Origin: JADGRB01 sp963835825
Lineage (GTDB): Bacteria; Myxococcota_A; Polyangia; Fen-1088
Direction of reading: 5' to 3'
Length of the DNA stretch: 64,000 nt
Assembly: GCA_963835825.1 (NCBI GenBank)
Contig: CAWIGZ010000002.1
Location: forward strand, 496,001 to 560,000
In this document: in pieces, positions 32,011-42,078 of the stretch
Position numbering within the stretch: position 1 is the stretch's first letter
Layout of the letters: each line of letters begins with the position of its first letter
The notes under the pieces: generated by a model
What the model saw: only the letters and a program-made list of their open reading frames with translations
Databases searched by the model: none
Told to the model about the DNA's origin: nothing
Translations under genes and position numbers: made by a program

Positions 32011-32756
32011 TCGAGGTGGTCTATGCCCTCTGGCGGCGGGACATGATCAAGTTCGTCCGCGATCGGCGTCAGCTGATCACCAGCCTGACGCGCCCTTTTC
32101 TCTGGTTGCTGGCCTTCGGGTTCGGCCTGCGCGCGTCGGTGCGCTTGCCGACTGGAGGGACGGACTACGTATCCTTCCTGGTGCCGGGGCTGGCCGCCAT
32201 GACGGTCCTCTTCGCCAGCATGTTCGCCGCCATCTCCATCGTCTGGGAGCGTGAGTTCGGTTTTCTCAAAGAGCTGCTGGTGGCGCCGGTCCCGCGCGGC
32301 GCGATCGTGGCCGCCAAGATCCTGGCCGGCAGCGCCACCGCGCTCATCGAGGTGTCGCTGATGCTGTTGCTGTCGCCGCTGGTCGGGGCGCGGTTCAGTC
32401 CGCTGGGCGCGCTGGCCTCCCTGCCGCTCCTGGCAGTCTTCGGGATGACCGTCAACGCGCTGGGCATCATCGTCGCCGCGCGCATGAAATCGTTCGAGGG
32501 ATTCGGGTCGGTGGTGAACTTCGTCATCCAGCCGGTGTTCTTCCTGTCGGGCGCGCTCTACCCGATCGTCGGCCTCCCGCACGGCCTGCGGGCGATCGTC
32601 TTCATCAACCCGATGTCCTACCTGGTCGACGCCGTGCGCGGGCTCTGCATCGGACACCATACTTTTCCGCTCGTCGTCGACGTCGCGGTGATCCTCCTGT
32701 CCGCGGTGGTCTTCGCCGCGCTGGCGACCCGCTCGTTCCGGCGGATGGAAGCCTAG
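32007..32756 (+). CDS. ABC-2 type transporter permease
   Basis: 249 aa, six hydrophobic segments, with FLVPGLAAMTVLFASMFA and the conserved ABC-2 region EFGFLKELLVAPVPR in the cytoplasmic loop. GTG start overlapping the ATPase stop (GTGA). Last gene of the pqq unit; an inverted-repeat stretch begins at its stop codon. Confidence 0.9.
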
Positions 32757-32828
32757 GAGGCCGTTGCCGTAGGCAACGGTGAGCGAAGCGAACCATGGCC
32801 GACGACGTGCCGCCCGGAGCGGCCTAGG
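32752..32828. repeat. Inverted-repeat stretch between the pqq-ABC operon and panB
   Basis: CCTAGGAGGCCG at one end and CGGCCTAGG at the other form near-inverted ends. Inside is the perfect hairpin CCGTTGCC-GTA-GGCAACGG (32761-32779). No T-run follows, so it is not a classic terminator. Its stem differs from the palindromic element family. Confidence 0.5.
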
Positions 32829-32837
32829 CCGGCGTGC

Positions 32838-32843
32838 TAGGCT
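32838..32843 (+). promoter_or_regulatory. -10-like TAGGCT before panB
   Basis: TAGGCT ends 6 nt before the panB ATG; no Shine-Dalgarno sequence. The same hexamer and spacing precede the ECF sigma gene. Confidence 0.4.
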
Positions 32844-32849
32844 AGCTCG

Positions 32850-33659
32850 ATGGCGCCCGAGGCCAAAGTCACCGCGGCGACCCTCCGCGCGCGCAAGGGG
32901 ACCGGCGAGCGGATCGCCGTCCTGACCGCCTACGACGTGGTGTTCGCCCGCCTGGCGGACGGCGCCGGGATCGACGTCGTGCTGGTCGGCGACAGCCTGG
33001 GAATGGTCGTCCAGGGCGAGCGCTCGACGCTGGCGGTGACGCTCGACGAGATGGTCTATCACAGCCGGATCGTCGCCCGCGGCATCACCCGCGGGCATCT
33101 TGTCGCGGATATGCCGTTCATGAGCTACCAGGCCTCGGTCGAGGACGGCATGCGGGCGGCGGGGCGTCTCATGAAAGAGGGGCGCGCCGAGGCGGTGAAG
33201 CTGGAGGGGGGCGTCGAGGTGGCCGAGCTCTGTCGCCGGCTGGTGCGGGCGGGGATCCCGGTGATGGGGCACGTCGGGCTGACGCCGCAGTCGATCCACC
33301 AGCTGGGCGGGTTCAAGGTCCAGGGGCGGACCGAGGCGCAGCGCGCCCAGATTCTGGAGGACGCGCGCGCTCTCAGCGACGCCGGCGCCTACGCCATCGT
33401 GCTGGAGGCCATTCCGCATGCGCTGGCCGGCGAGGTCACCCGGGCGGTCTCCGCCTTGACCATCGGCATCGGCGCCGGCGCCGACTGCGACGGGCAGGTG
33501 ATGGTGATGCACGATCTGCTCGGGTTGCAGCCGAGCTGGAAGCCGCGCTTCGTCCGCCGCTACGCCGAAATGGGGAAGGCCGCCGGCGAGGCGTTCGCCG
33601 CCTACGCCGCCGACGTCCGGGCCGGCAAGTTCCCGGCCGCCGAAGAGACCTACGAATAG
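32850..33659 (+). CDS. panB: 3-methyl-2-oxobutanoate hydroxymethyltransferase
   Basis: First step of pantothenate synthesis, adding a hydroxymethyl group to alpha-ketoisovalerate. Family blocks: VLTAYDVVFARLAD, VGDSLGMVVQG, ADMPFMSYQ, AVKLEGG, GHVGLTPQSIHQLGGF and GIGAGADCDGQVMVMHDLLG, covering the Mg-binding Asp and substrate-binding residues. 269 aa, full length. panC follows after 19 nt. Confidence 0.97.
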   Translation: MAPEAKVTAATLRARKGTGERIAVLTAYDVVFARLADGAGIDVVLVGDSLGMVVQGERSTLAVTLDEMVYHSRIVARGITRGHLVADMPFMSYQASVEDGMRAAGRLMKEGRAEAVKLEGGVEVAELCRRLVRAGIPVMGHVGLTPQSIHQLGGFKVQGRTEAQRAQILEDARALSDAGAYAIVLEAIPHALAGEVTRAVSALTIGIGAGADCDGQVMVMHDLLGLQPSWKPRFVRRYAEMGKAAGEAFAAYAADVRAGKFPAAEETYE

Positions 33660-33678
33660 GTCCGAATCGTCTCTCGCC

Positions 33679-34527
33679 GTGTCCTCGTCCGCCAAACCGA
33701 AGGTCATTCGCACCTCCGCCGAGATGACCGCCTGGGCGCGCGCGGCCCGCGCCCGCGGCGAGCGGATCGCCTTCGTGCCGACGATGGGGGCGCTGCACGC
33801 GGGGCATGTCGCGCTGCTCGAGGAGGGGCGCCGCCGCGGGGACCAGCTGGTGCTCTCCATCTTCGTGAACCCGACGCAGTTCGGCCCCAACGAAGATCTC
33901 GCCCGCTACCCGCGCGATCTCCCGGGCGATCTGGCCAAGGCGGCAGGGGCGGGGACCGACGTCGCGTTCGTGCCCGAGCCGGCCGACATCTACCCGCCCG
34001 GCTTTCAGACGACCATCGAGGTCCGCGACCTTGCCGGCGGCCTCGACGGCGTCTTCCGGCCTGGCCACTTCGCGGGCGTGGCCACGGTGGTCGCCAAGCT
34101 GTTCAACATCGTCCAGCCCGACGTGGTCGTCTTCGGTCAAAAGGACTTTCAGCAGCTGGCCATCGTCCGGCGGCTGGTCGCCGACCTGGCCATGGGGATC
34201 GAGATCGTGGGCCTGCCGACGGTGCGTGAGCCCGACGGTCTGGCCATGTCCTCGCGCAACGCCTACCTGTCACCGGTCGAGCGGACCCGCGCCCTGTCGC
34301 TCTCTCGCGCGCTCTTCGCCGCCCGCGATCGCGCGGCGGCCGGCGAGCGCGACGGGCGCGCGCTGGTCGACGGCGCCCGCGCCGCGCTGGACGTCGATCG
34401 CGTCGACTACCTGGAGCTCTGCGACGCCGCGACGCTGGCGCCCCTCGTCGAGGTCGATCGCCCGGCCGTCCTGCTGGTCGCGGCCTTCGTGGGCCGCACC
34501 CGCCTCATCGACAACGTTCAGCTCTAG
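33679..34527 (+). CDS. panC: Pantothenate synthetase
   Basis: Joins pantoate and beta-alanine with ATP. Seen: VPTMGALHAGHVALL with the HxGH signature, SIFVNPTQFGPNEDL, FGQKDFQQLAIVRR and MSSRNAYLSP (KMSKS-like). 282 aa, full length. GTG start 19 nt after panB. Its stop overlaps the stop of the convergent unknown gene. Confidence 0.96.
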   Translation: MSSSAKPKVIRTSAEMTAWARAARARGERIAFVPTMGALHAGHVALLEEGRRRGDQLVLSIFVNPTQFGPNEDLARYPRDLPGDLAKAAGAGTDVAFVPEPADIYPPGFQTTIEVRDLAGGLDGVFRPGHFAGVATVVAKLFNIVQPDVVVFGQKDFQQLAIVRRLVADLAMGIEIVGLPTVREPDGLAMSSRNAYLSPVERTRALSLSRALFAARDRAAAGERDGRALVDGARAALDVDRVDYLELCDAATLAPLVEVDRPAVLLVAAFVGRTRLIDNVQL

Positions 34528-35183
34528 TCGAGGCGGGCGATGTGGCCCAGCTTGTCGGGCAGGTCCATGCGATAGAAGCGGCGCAGCTCGGTCAGGAGAT
34601 CGCCTGTTCGCTCGGGGCGGACGAAGCGGCGCTCGAGGGTGTCGGCGTAGCGGCTGGCCCCGCTGTTCGCCGCCTGGTAGCGGGCGCGCTCTTCTTCGTC
34701 GAGATCGGCGGCGAAGCGCACGTCACCGTAGAGGCGGCGGCGGAGATCCGGCGCCGGTCCGGCCACCAGCAGGCAACAGGCGTACTTGTCGACCTCCGCC
34801 TGCAGCTCCAGCTCCAGCTGGGAGACGCCCCGATCGTCGGCGGCCCGCAGGGCCACGTAGATGAAGTGGCTCACCCCCTCGACGGCCAGGCAGAAGTCGC
34901 TGAAGTTTCGGTCATCGATCCCGACCGCCGTCGGATCGTGCCGCTCGAGATTCGCCACCGTCGCGGCGTCGACGAAGAGGCCAAGGCCGAGCTCGCCGTC
35001 GTCCTGGCGGACCAGCAGCTGCTCCCGCGGCGAACGCGCCACGCCCGTCGCTGCGCGCGCCGCCTCGTCGACGACGAACGCGTCGATCGCCAGGCGGGTC
35101 TCGACGCGATAGAGCGCTTCCAGTCCGAGCTGTAGGCGCGCCAAAATGGACAGGCGGGCCGTGCGTGCCGGCCCGCGCCTCAC
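34524..35183 (-). CDS. Unknown protein, second gene of a two-gene operon
   Basis: 219 aa, mixed alpha/beta, no signal peptide or membrane segment. Distinct stretches include DAFVVDEAARAATG and DKYACCLLVAG, with a C-terminal FYRMDLPDKLGHIARL. The GTG start overlaps the stop of the gene before it, so the two are translationally coupled. I do not recognise the family. It may work with its partner; no other context clue. Confidence 0.6.
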   Translation of the reverse strand: MRRGPARTARLSILARLQLGLEALYRVETRLAIDAFVVDEAARAATGVARSPREQLLVRQDDGELGLGLFVDAATVANLERHDPTAVGIDDRNFSDFCLAVEGVSHFIYVALRAADDRGVSQLELELQAEVDKYACCLLVAGPAPDLRRRLYGDVRFAADLDEEERARYQAANSGASRYADTLERRFVRPERTGDLLTELRRFYRMDLPDKLGHIARLD

Positions 35184-35749
35184 GAAGGCTGTCCGCCCCC
35201 GCGCCCGATGACCACGCCCATCGCCGCCAGCCGGGCCGCGGCCGAGCGGCTCTTGGTCTCCCGCCAGAGCCGGTAGAGCCGCACGACGTCTTGGTTGCTG
35301 GCCGGGACGGCCAGCCGCCGGCTGACCAGCGCCAGCGCACCGACGAAGCGAACGAAGTTGGCCGCCAGCTCGTTGAAGACGTCGCTGAACGGATCGCCCG
35401 TCCAGCCGGCGCCGCCGCGGGCCAGCTCCCCGTACGCCGAGCCGCCCATCCCGATGTAGTAGTCGACGTCGACCGGGCCGCCCGCCAGGTGCTCGCTCCA
35501 GAAGCCCGAGAGGTACAGCGACGTGTCGCCAATCTCGCGGAGCTGGCGCCGCCTCTCCGGCAGAGGCGCCTCCTTCGCCGCCAGCATGCGGAGCGCCAGC
35601 GGCGTCTCCTCGATCCGCTGCGCGGCGTAGCTGGCCAGCAGCTGAACGATGTAGTGCTCGACCAGGGTCCCGGGGGACAGCCCTTCGTCCCGGAACGCGC
35701 GGTCGACTTCCTCGTGAAAGAACCCTTCGACGTTGCGCGCGAGGTCCAT
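35180..35749 (-). CDS. Unknown protein, first gene of a two-gene operon
   Basis: 189 aa, mostly helical and soluble, beginning MDLARNVEGFFHEEVDRAF. Other notable stretches: VEHYIVQLLASYAAQR and YYIGMGGSAYGELARG. A further upstream ATG (35812) is open, but the sequence between is unusually A/T-rich and holds a good promoter, so 35749 is chosen. Family not recognised. The partner gene overlaps its stop. Confidence 0.6.
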   Translation of the reverse strand: MDLARNVEGFFHEEVDRAFRDEGLSPGTLVEHYIVQLLASYAAQRIEETPLALRMLAAKEAPLPERRRQLREIGDTSLYLSGFWSEHLAGGPVDVDYYIGMGGSAYGELARGGAGWTGDPFSDVFNELAANFVRFVGALALVSRRLAVPASNQDVVRLYRLWRETKSRSAAARLAAMGVVIGRGGGQPS

Positions 35750-35756
35750 GTGATCA

Positions 35757-35785
35757 GCTATGCGGCCAACGATTCCAAATGTCAA
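35757..35785 (-). promoter_or_regulatory. Promoter of the two-gene unknown operon
   Basis: TTGACA, 17-bp spacer, CATAGC, then 7 nt to the ATG at 35749. Perfect -35. The arrangement suggests a leaderless transcript. Confidence 0.55.
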
Positions 35786-35808
35786 CGAATTCACGAATGA
35801 TTCCAAAT
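35771..35808 (-). repeat. 10-bp direct repeats around the promoter
   Basis: ATTTGGAATC occurs twice on this strand (35808-35799 and 35780-35771), 28 bp apart, one upstream of the -35 and one between -35 and -10. A candidate pair of regulator sites. Confidence 0.45.
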
Positions 35809-35871
35809 ACATGGGAGCATGTTTCGTTGGCAGACACAGATCCCGGATGCCAGACGGAAGAGCCAACCCGT

Positions 35872-35898
35872 TGACTCCGAAGGGTTTGGGACTAAAGT
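35872..35898 (+). promoter_or_regulatory. Possible groESL promoter
   Basis: TTGACT and TAAAGT, 15 bp apart (short of the usual 17). The predicted start of transcription falls at the CIRCE element. Confidence 0.4.
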
Positions 35899-35904
35899 CC
35901 GGCG

Positions 35905-35931
35905 CTGGCACTCAACCAAGTTGAGTGCCAG
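35905..35931 (+). promoter_or_regulatory. CIRCE operator upstream of groESL
   Basis: CTGGCACTC-N9-GAGTGCCAG, a perfect 9-bp inverted repeat with a 9-nt spacer. Matches the HrcA-binding CIRCE consensus (TTAGCACTC-N9-GAGTGCTAA) in core and spacing. Implies HrcA repression of groESL; hrcA itself is not in the window. Confidence 0.92.
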
Positions 35932-36017
35932 GCTTGTTCATCCTTGCTCGGCAAGGGGGCCAGCCGATCAAAACCGTCTGGCCGGAAGTCAGGCAAAAAG
36001 TTCAGGGAGGATCCGAG

Positions 36018-36308
36018 ATGAAAGTTCGACCGCTACAGGACCGCGTGCTCGTTCGTCGCATCGCCGAAGAAGAGAAGACCAAAGGGGGGATCATCATCCC
36101 CGACTCCGCCAAGGAGAAGCCGGCCGAGGCTGAGGTCATCGCCGTCGGCAACGGTAAGTTCGACGACAAGGGCGCGCTGCGCCCGCTGGCCGTCAAGAAG
36201 GGCGACCGCGTCCTCTTCGGCAAGTACAGCGGCAACGAGATCAAGATCGACGGCGTCGATCACCTGATTCTGCGCGAGGATGACATCCTCGGCGTGCTGG
36301 ACAAATAA
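36018..36308 (+). CDS. groS: Co-chaperonin GroES
   Basis: Seven-subunit lid of the GroEL folding chamber. MKVRPLQDRVLVRRI, the mobile-loop region TKGGIIIPDSAKEKP and the ending ILREDDILGVLD. 96 aa. The ATG at 36018 has AGGGAGG 7 nt upstream; the longer open frame upstream is not used. Confidence 0.98.
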   Translation: MKVRPLQDRVLVRRIAEEEKTKGGIIIPDSAKEKPAEAEVIAVGNGKFDDKGALRPLAVKKGDRVLFGKYSGNEIKIDGVDHLILREDDILGVLDK

Positions 36309-36317
36309 GGAGATCCC

Positions 36318-37973
<1,656 letters not shown>

Positions 37974-38005
37974 CCGCTTCCGCGGTTCATCGCCCGTTCC
38001 AACAG

Positions 38006-38047
38006 ACGGCGAGTCGGGGTCTTCCCGGCTCGCCGTTTTGTTTTGTC
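38006..38047 (+). terminator. Strong intrinsic terminator after groL
   Basis: Stem ACGGCGAG-t-CGGG / CCCG-g-CTCGCCGT around a 5-nt loop, followed by TTTGTTTTGT. It also faces the convergent beta-barrel gene. Confidence 0.85.
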
Positions 38048-38060
38048 TGGCCTGGTCGGT

Positions 38061-39296
38061 TCACTTCTCGAGCGAGCCGGTCAGCGAAAGCAGCAGCGTC
38101 TGGCGCTGGTAGCTGATGGGCGAGGCGTTGGCGAGCTCGTTGGCGTAGAAGGTGTAGCGCGCCAGGAGCCGGAGACCGTCGGCGAGGTCATGCGACAGGT
38201 CGACCCGCACGCTCGAGCGGTTCTCGTCGTCGATGCTCTCGACGCTGGAGAAGGTGTTGCCGGCGGCGACCTGCTGTCCGACGATCATCGGCTGGCGGTA
38301 GAACGCCAGCAGCACCTCGCCGCGCGCGGCCAGGGTGAAGCCGCCCGGCAGGGGAGCGGCGAAGCGGGCGGTGGCCAGGTGGCGAAGGACCGTCTCGCCG
38401 TAGCTGTTCGAGCGGTTGTAGTGAAAGGCGTAGCCGGCCCCCAGCAGCACCCGGCCGACGCGCAACAGGTCGAGGCGGCTCATGAGAAAGTCGTCGCGTC
38501 GGGTCTCGGCGCCCGCGCAGGCGAACACGAACGGGTTCAGCGACCCCGTCGCGGGCGGCTGGATCTCCGCCGGACAGTTGGTGGTGAGCGCCGGACCGCC
38601 GAAGGTCCGGTGCTCGAACACCGCGCCGGCGCCCACCTCCCAGTCGGCGTCGCGGCCCTGCCGGGTCCAGCGCAGCTCGACGGCGGCGGTCGGCGCGGTG
38701 AAGTCGTCGTCGCGGTCGGGCTTGAACAGAAAGCTGCGGTACCCGGCGTTGATCGACAGGTCGAAGTGCTCCGCCGCGATCCATCCCAGCTGGACGTTCG
38801 AGCCGAGGGACCGAAAATCGCGCCGCTCGCTGGCGTCGAGGAGATTCCCGGCGGCCGCCTGAAAGGCCTCGTAGTAGGCCCCGGCGAGCGTCAGCGTCGC
38901 CCGACGTCCGAGGGCCTTGGCCCAGGCCATCGAGGACTGAGCGATGGCGACGTCCTCGCCCTGAGCGGACGGAGCGTCGTAGATCTTGCCGGCCGCGGTC
39001 GCCGCCAGCGTCAGGAGCTGACCGTCGGCGACGAGATCGGACAGCGTCCCCGCCAGCACCAGGCGTTCGAGCGGCGAGGCGACGAGGGGAGGGTTGTTCG
39101 CCCCGGCGACCATCTCGGTGCGGTGGGCGTTGGTGTCGTACTCGAGGCCGACCTCCGCCCGCAGCGTGTAGCGCTCGGTGTCGGGCGCGCCGTCGGTCTG
39201 GGCGCGCGCCGTGCCGGGCGCCGCGCCGATCACCATTGCCGACACCATGCCGAGCTTGGCGACGAGCGAGAGCGCAGCCAGCGCCGGACGACCCAT
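38061..39296 (-). CDS. Outer-membrane beta-barrel protein
   Basis: Signal peptide (cleavage near GTARAQT), then alternating-residue beta strands throughout, e.g. YTLRAEVGLEYDTNAHR, FDLSINAGYRSFLF and LLLSLTGSLEK at the C-terminus. 411 aa. Resembles barrels of the kind made with polysaccharide or surface-attachment systems, but I cannot place the family. Follows the coiled-coil gene by 33 bp on the same strand; probably one operon. Confidence 0.7.
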   Translation of the reverse strand: MGRPALAALSLVAKLGMVSAMVIGAAPGTARAQTDGAPDTERYTLRAEVGLEYDTNAHRTEMVAGANNPPLVASPLERLVLAGTLSDLVADGQLLTLAATAAGKIYDAPSAQGEDVAIAQSSMAWAKALGRRATLTLAGAYYEAFQAAAGNLLDASERRDFRSLGSNVQLGWIAAEHFDLSINAGYRSFLFKPDRDDDFTAPTAAVELRWTRQGRDADWEVGAGAVFEHRTFGGPALTTNCPAEIQPPATGSLNPFVFACAGAETRRDDFLMSRLDLLRVGRVLLGAGYAFHYNRSNSYGETVLRHLATARFAAPLPGGFTLAARGEVLLAFYRQPMIVGQQVAAGNTFSSVESIDDENRSSVRVDLSHDLADGLRLLARYTFYANELANASPISYQRQTLLLSLTGSLEK

Positions 39297-39329
39297 GTTC
39301 CGGCAGTGTATCCGGGGGCCGGTCCGCCG

Positions 39330-40244
39330 TCAGCGCGGCGTGCGCGCGGTCTGGCGCATCGCGCGCGCCTGGCCGTCGAGCGCGGCGGCGCGCGCCCGCA
39401 GGGCGGCCACCGCCCGCTCCAGCGCCCGCACCGACGGAGCCTGGGACTTCGCTCCTTCGAGGCGGCGAATGTCGGCGACGGTGGCGGGATCGAGCAGATC
39501 GCGCAGCTCCAGCGAGAGCGCCGTCGCTGGCGGTCCGGTGAGCGGGGTGGGCGGCGCGCTCCCGGCCAGGATGGTGGACGACTGCGGCGCCGAGCTGCCT
39601 GGCGAGCTGGTGCTGCTCGTCAGGCCGACGCCCGGGCGTTCCGCCGGCGGCTGGCCAGCGCTGCCGGTCGGGAGCGCCGGCGTCGAGCGCGCCGGGCTGT
39701 CGGTCGCGGTCATGCTCATCACCCGTCGCTTCGACCCTTCGAGGGGCGCGAACGGATCGCGATCCAGCTCCGCGACGCGGCGTCGCAAGTCCTGCCGCCC
39801 CTTGAGCTCGACGACGCGGTGGTCGAGGGCGTCTGCTTCCAGCCGCACCCGGCGCGCGCGATCATCCAAAATGTCGGCCTTGGCTTGCAGATCGCTCGGG
39901 CTGTCCGTCGGCGATGCGACGGGCAACGGCCCTCGGTCGACTGCCGGCGCGCGCAGGCCGAGGCGGGCCTCGATGTCGATGAGGCGGCGCGCCAGCGCCT
40001 CGGCGTCGGCCAGGCGGGCCCGCAGGCGGTAGTCGTCGCCCACGCCGCGCGCGGACCGCTTGAGGACGTCGATCTCGGCGTTGACGCTGTCGAGCTGGGC
40101 CCGCAGGCGGGCGCGCTCGGCGGTCAGGGTCACGCCGCCGGCGGCGGGCGGCGGAGCGGCGGCCTGGACCACGGCCGGCGCTGTTCCGAGCGTCGCCGCG
40201 AGCGCGAGCAGCGCGCAAAGCCGGGCGAAGCTGGTGTGCGGCAT
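39330..40244 (-). CDS. Periplasmic coiled-coil protein of unknown function
   Basis: Signal peptide (LCALLALAATLGTAPAV), then long charged helices: about 40-180 with ERARLRAQLDSVNAEIDV and KADILDDRARRVRLEADA, a Pro/Ser-rich middle, and a final helical region. 304 aa. The ATG at 40244 has GGGGA upstream, and a -10-like TATTCT lies about 25 nt further up. Precedes the beta-barrel gene, so it may be an envelope partner. Not recognised. Confidence 0.65.
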   Translation of the reverse strand: MPHTSFARLCALLALAATLGTAPAVVQAAAPPPAAGGVTLTAERARLRAQLDSVNAEIDVLKRSARGVGDDYRLRARLADAEALARRLIDIEARLGLRAPAVDRGPLPVASPTDSPSDLQAKADILDDRARRVRLEADALDHRVVELKGRQDLRRRVAELDRDPFAPLEGSKRRVMSMTATDSPARSTPALPTGSAGQPPAERPGVGLTSSTSSPGSSAPQSSTILAGSAPPTPLTGPPATALSLELRDLLDPATVADIRRLEGAKSQAPSVRALERAVAALRARAAALDGQARAMRQTARTPR

Positions 40245-40389
40245 CTTGATCGGCGTCCCCTGCGGACCGCTAGAATAGCAATGCTCGTACCACCGTTGTG
40301 GCATTCGCTGCGGTTGAACTTCGTTCGACGGTCGCGCCATCCCCTCAGATTCTTGAGACCAGGGGGGAAATCGTTGATGCTTTCGGGTC

Positions 40390-40986
40390 ATGCGCTCTCT
40401 TGCCGCCGCGGTCGTGCTTGCTGTCGGTTCCCTGGTGATGGGCTGCGCCACCGAAGGTGCGGCACCGCAGGACATCAAGCCGCGCCCCAACCTGACCGCC
40501 GCCGATTTCTATCCGCTCGTGCCGGGCTGGAAGTGGGCCTATGACGTCGAGAAGGACGGGATCAACATCCTGGCGACGTACGCGGTCGTCGAGCGGACCG
40601 GCGACACCGCGGTGGTGCAGACCGGCGACGAGAAGCTGACCTACGCCGTCACGCCCGAGGGGATCGTCCAGAAGGACGGCGGCATGGTCGGCGACTACAT
40701 CATCAAGAACCCGGTGAAAGCCGGGGCCGAGTGGGCGGTCGAGGGGGGGCGGGCGCACATCGCCTCGGTGACGGCCGACTTCAAGCTCGACTCGGGCGAG
40801 CACTACCTCGGCTGCGTCGTCATCGAGGTCACCCGCACGGATCCGGTGCGGGTCGCCCGGACGACCTTCGCGCCCGATGTCGGGCCGGTGCTGCTCGAGC
40901 TGCAGGTGCAGGACGGTGGCAAGTTCACCACCGTCACCCGCGCCCGCCTGCGCGCCGTGACCCGCCCCGGCGACGCTGTCATGTAG
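40390..40986 (+). CDS. Lipoprotein of unknown function
   Basis: Lipobox SLVMGCATE after a normal signal peptide; 198 aa. The mature part is beta-rich, with FYPLVPGWKWAYDVEKDG, a start seen in many myxobacterial lipoproteins of unknown function. Followed directly by a palindromic element. Divergent from the coiled-coil gene; the 145 bp between them have no clear promoter for this gene. Confidence 0.7.
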   Translation: MRSLAAAVVLAVGSLVMGCATEGAAPQDIKPRPNLTAADFYPLVPGWKWAYDVEKDGINILATYAVVERTGDTAVVQTGDEKLTYAVTPEGIVQKDGGMVGDYIIKNPVKAGAEWAVEGGRAHIASVTADFKLDSGEHYLGCVVIEVTRTDPVRVARTTFAPDVGPVLLELQVQDGGKFTTVTRARLRAVTRPGDAVM

Positions 40987-40988
40987 AT

Positions 40989-41016
40989 CGGGACCCGAAG
41001 AGGGTCCCGCCCCCGC
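40989..41016. repeat. Palindromic element, copy E (short)
   Basis: Stem CGGGACCC / GGGTCCCG with a 5-nt loop, then CCCCCGC. Only the first hairpin and the C-run of the element are present. Sits between two convergent stop codons, where it could terminate transcription. Confidence 0.55.
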
Positions 41017-42015
41017 TAGACCAGCGAGAGGACGACGGCCAGGAGGGCGCCGGCCAGGGCGGTCCAGGCCAGCGCGGCGGCGAAGCGGAGCTCGGCGTCG
41101 AACGCCAGCGGATTTCGAGTGGAGACGACCAGCGGCTGATCGGCCTGCCCGACGAACAGCGGCGAGACGCCGCCCCGGTGAGCGCCGCCGGCATCGCGAT
41201 CGGGCGCCAGCGTGACCGGTCCGGCCACGTGAATCGCGTCCCCCTCGCCGAGCGACGTCTCGAGGTGCAGCGCCCAGTCGGGCCCGGCGATCTCGTGGTA
41301 GTTGTCGCTGCGGATGAAGATGACCGGGCCGGTCAGGTCGACGCGCGCCGCGCCGGTCGCGTCGGCGATCATCACCTCGCCGCCGCCGTGCTCGTGGCGT
41401 CGCTCGGCCGGGCTCACCTCGACGGTGTGCCAGTAGACGCAGGGCGAACCGGAGAGCGGAGCCCGCAGCTGATCGGTCGAGATCACCTTCGCCGCGACGT
41501 GGACGTGGTCGTCGCCGGTGAGCTCGCCCAGCGAGCGGAGCGCGCTCGGCCATGGCCGTGACAGCAGGGGCGCCAGCCGTCGCCGGCGCCGGGCGATCCC
41601 CGCCATCAGGCAGGCGCCGCCCAAGCACCCAGCCGATGGCGACCCAGGCGCCGGAGAAGCTGACCATCCCCAGCGCGCGCGGCCCGAGCGCGATCTGCCC
41701 TACGGCGCCGAGCAGCCCGGCCGCGATCTGTCCCGCCGCGAGCAGCCCGCAGGCCGCCTGTCCGATCCCCCAGCCGAGCCCGATCGCCGCCTGGCCGACG
41801 CTGATCGCGCCCAGCGCGACCTGTCCGACGGCGACGACCCCGATGGCAATCTGCCCGACCGCGATCACTCCGACGGCGGGCGGACGCCGGCCGGTCGTCG
41901 GGTCGATCCCGCGCACCACGTGCACGAGCGGCACGCGGCCGATCCGCAGCCGCGACCGGTACTCGAAGCTCGCCGCCTTCCCCCCTGTCCGCGCCCGTCC
42001 CTCATGCGCAGCCAT
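41016..42015 (-). CDS. GIDE-like membrane protein with Gly-Gln repeat region (frameshifted)
   Basis: N-terminal 130 residues hold a hydrophobic repeat of 10-11 residues ending in GQ (VIAVGQIAIG, VVAVGQVALG and similar, about six times), then a segment GAWVAIGWVLG. After a frame break near 41618 comes a GIDE-like domain: LSGSPCVYWHTVEV, FIRSDNYHEIAG and a C-terminal hydrophobic stretch. The GIDE-like family occurs in bacteria without a RING finger and is often called 'E3 ubiquitin ligase-like'; the name does not show activity. TACGCT lies 6 nt before the ATG. Function unknown. Confidence 0.65.
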
Positions 42016-42021
42016 GACTAA

Positions 42022-42027
42022 AGCGTA
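42022..42027 (-). promoter_or_regulatory. -10-like TACGCT before the GIDE-like gene
   Basis: TACGCT ends 6 nt before the ATG at 42015, with no Shine-Dalgarno sequence. Shares a 63-bp divergent region with the octaheme gene. Confidence 0.35.
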
Positions 42028-42064
42028 CGGCTCGACTCCGGACCCTGCAACGGCCAGGTTTGCG

Positions 42065-42070
42065 TATAGT
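42065..42070 (+). promoter_or_regulatory. -10-like TATAGT before the octaheme gene
   Basis: TATAGT ends 8 nt before the GTG start. No clear -35 or Shine-Dalgarno sequence. Confidence 0.4.
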
Positions 42071-42078
42071 GTCGGCTC

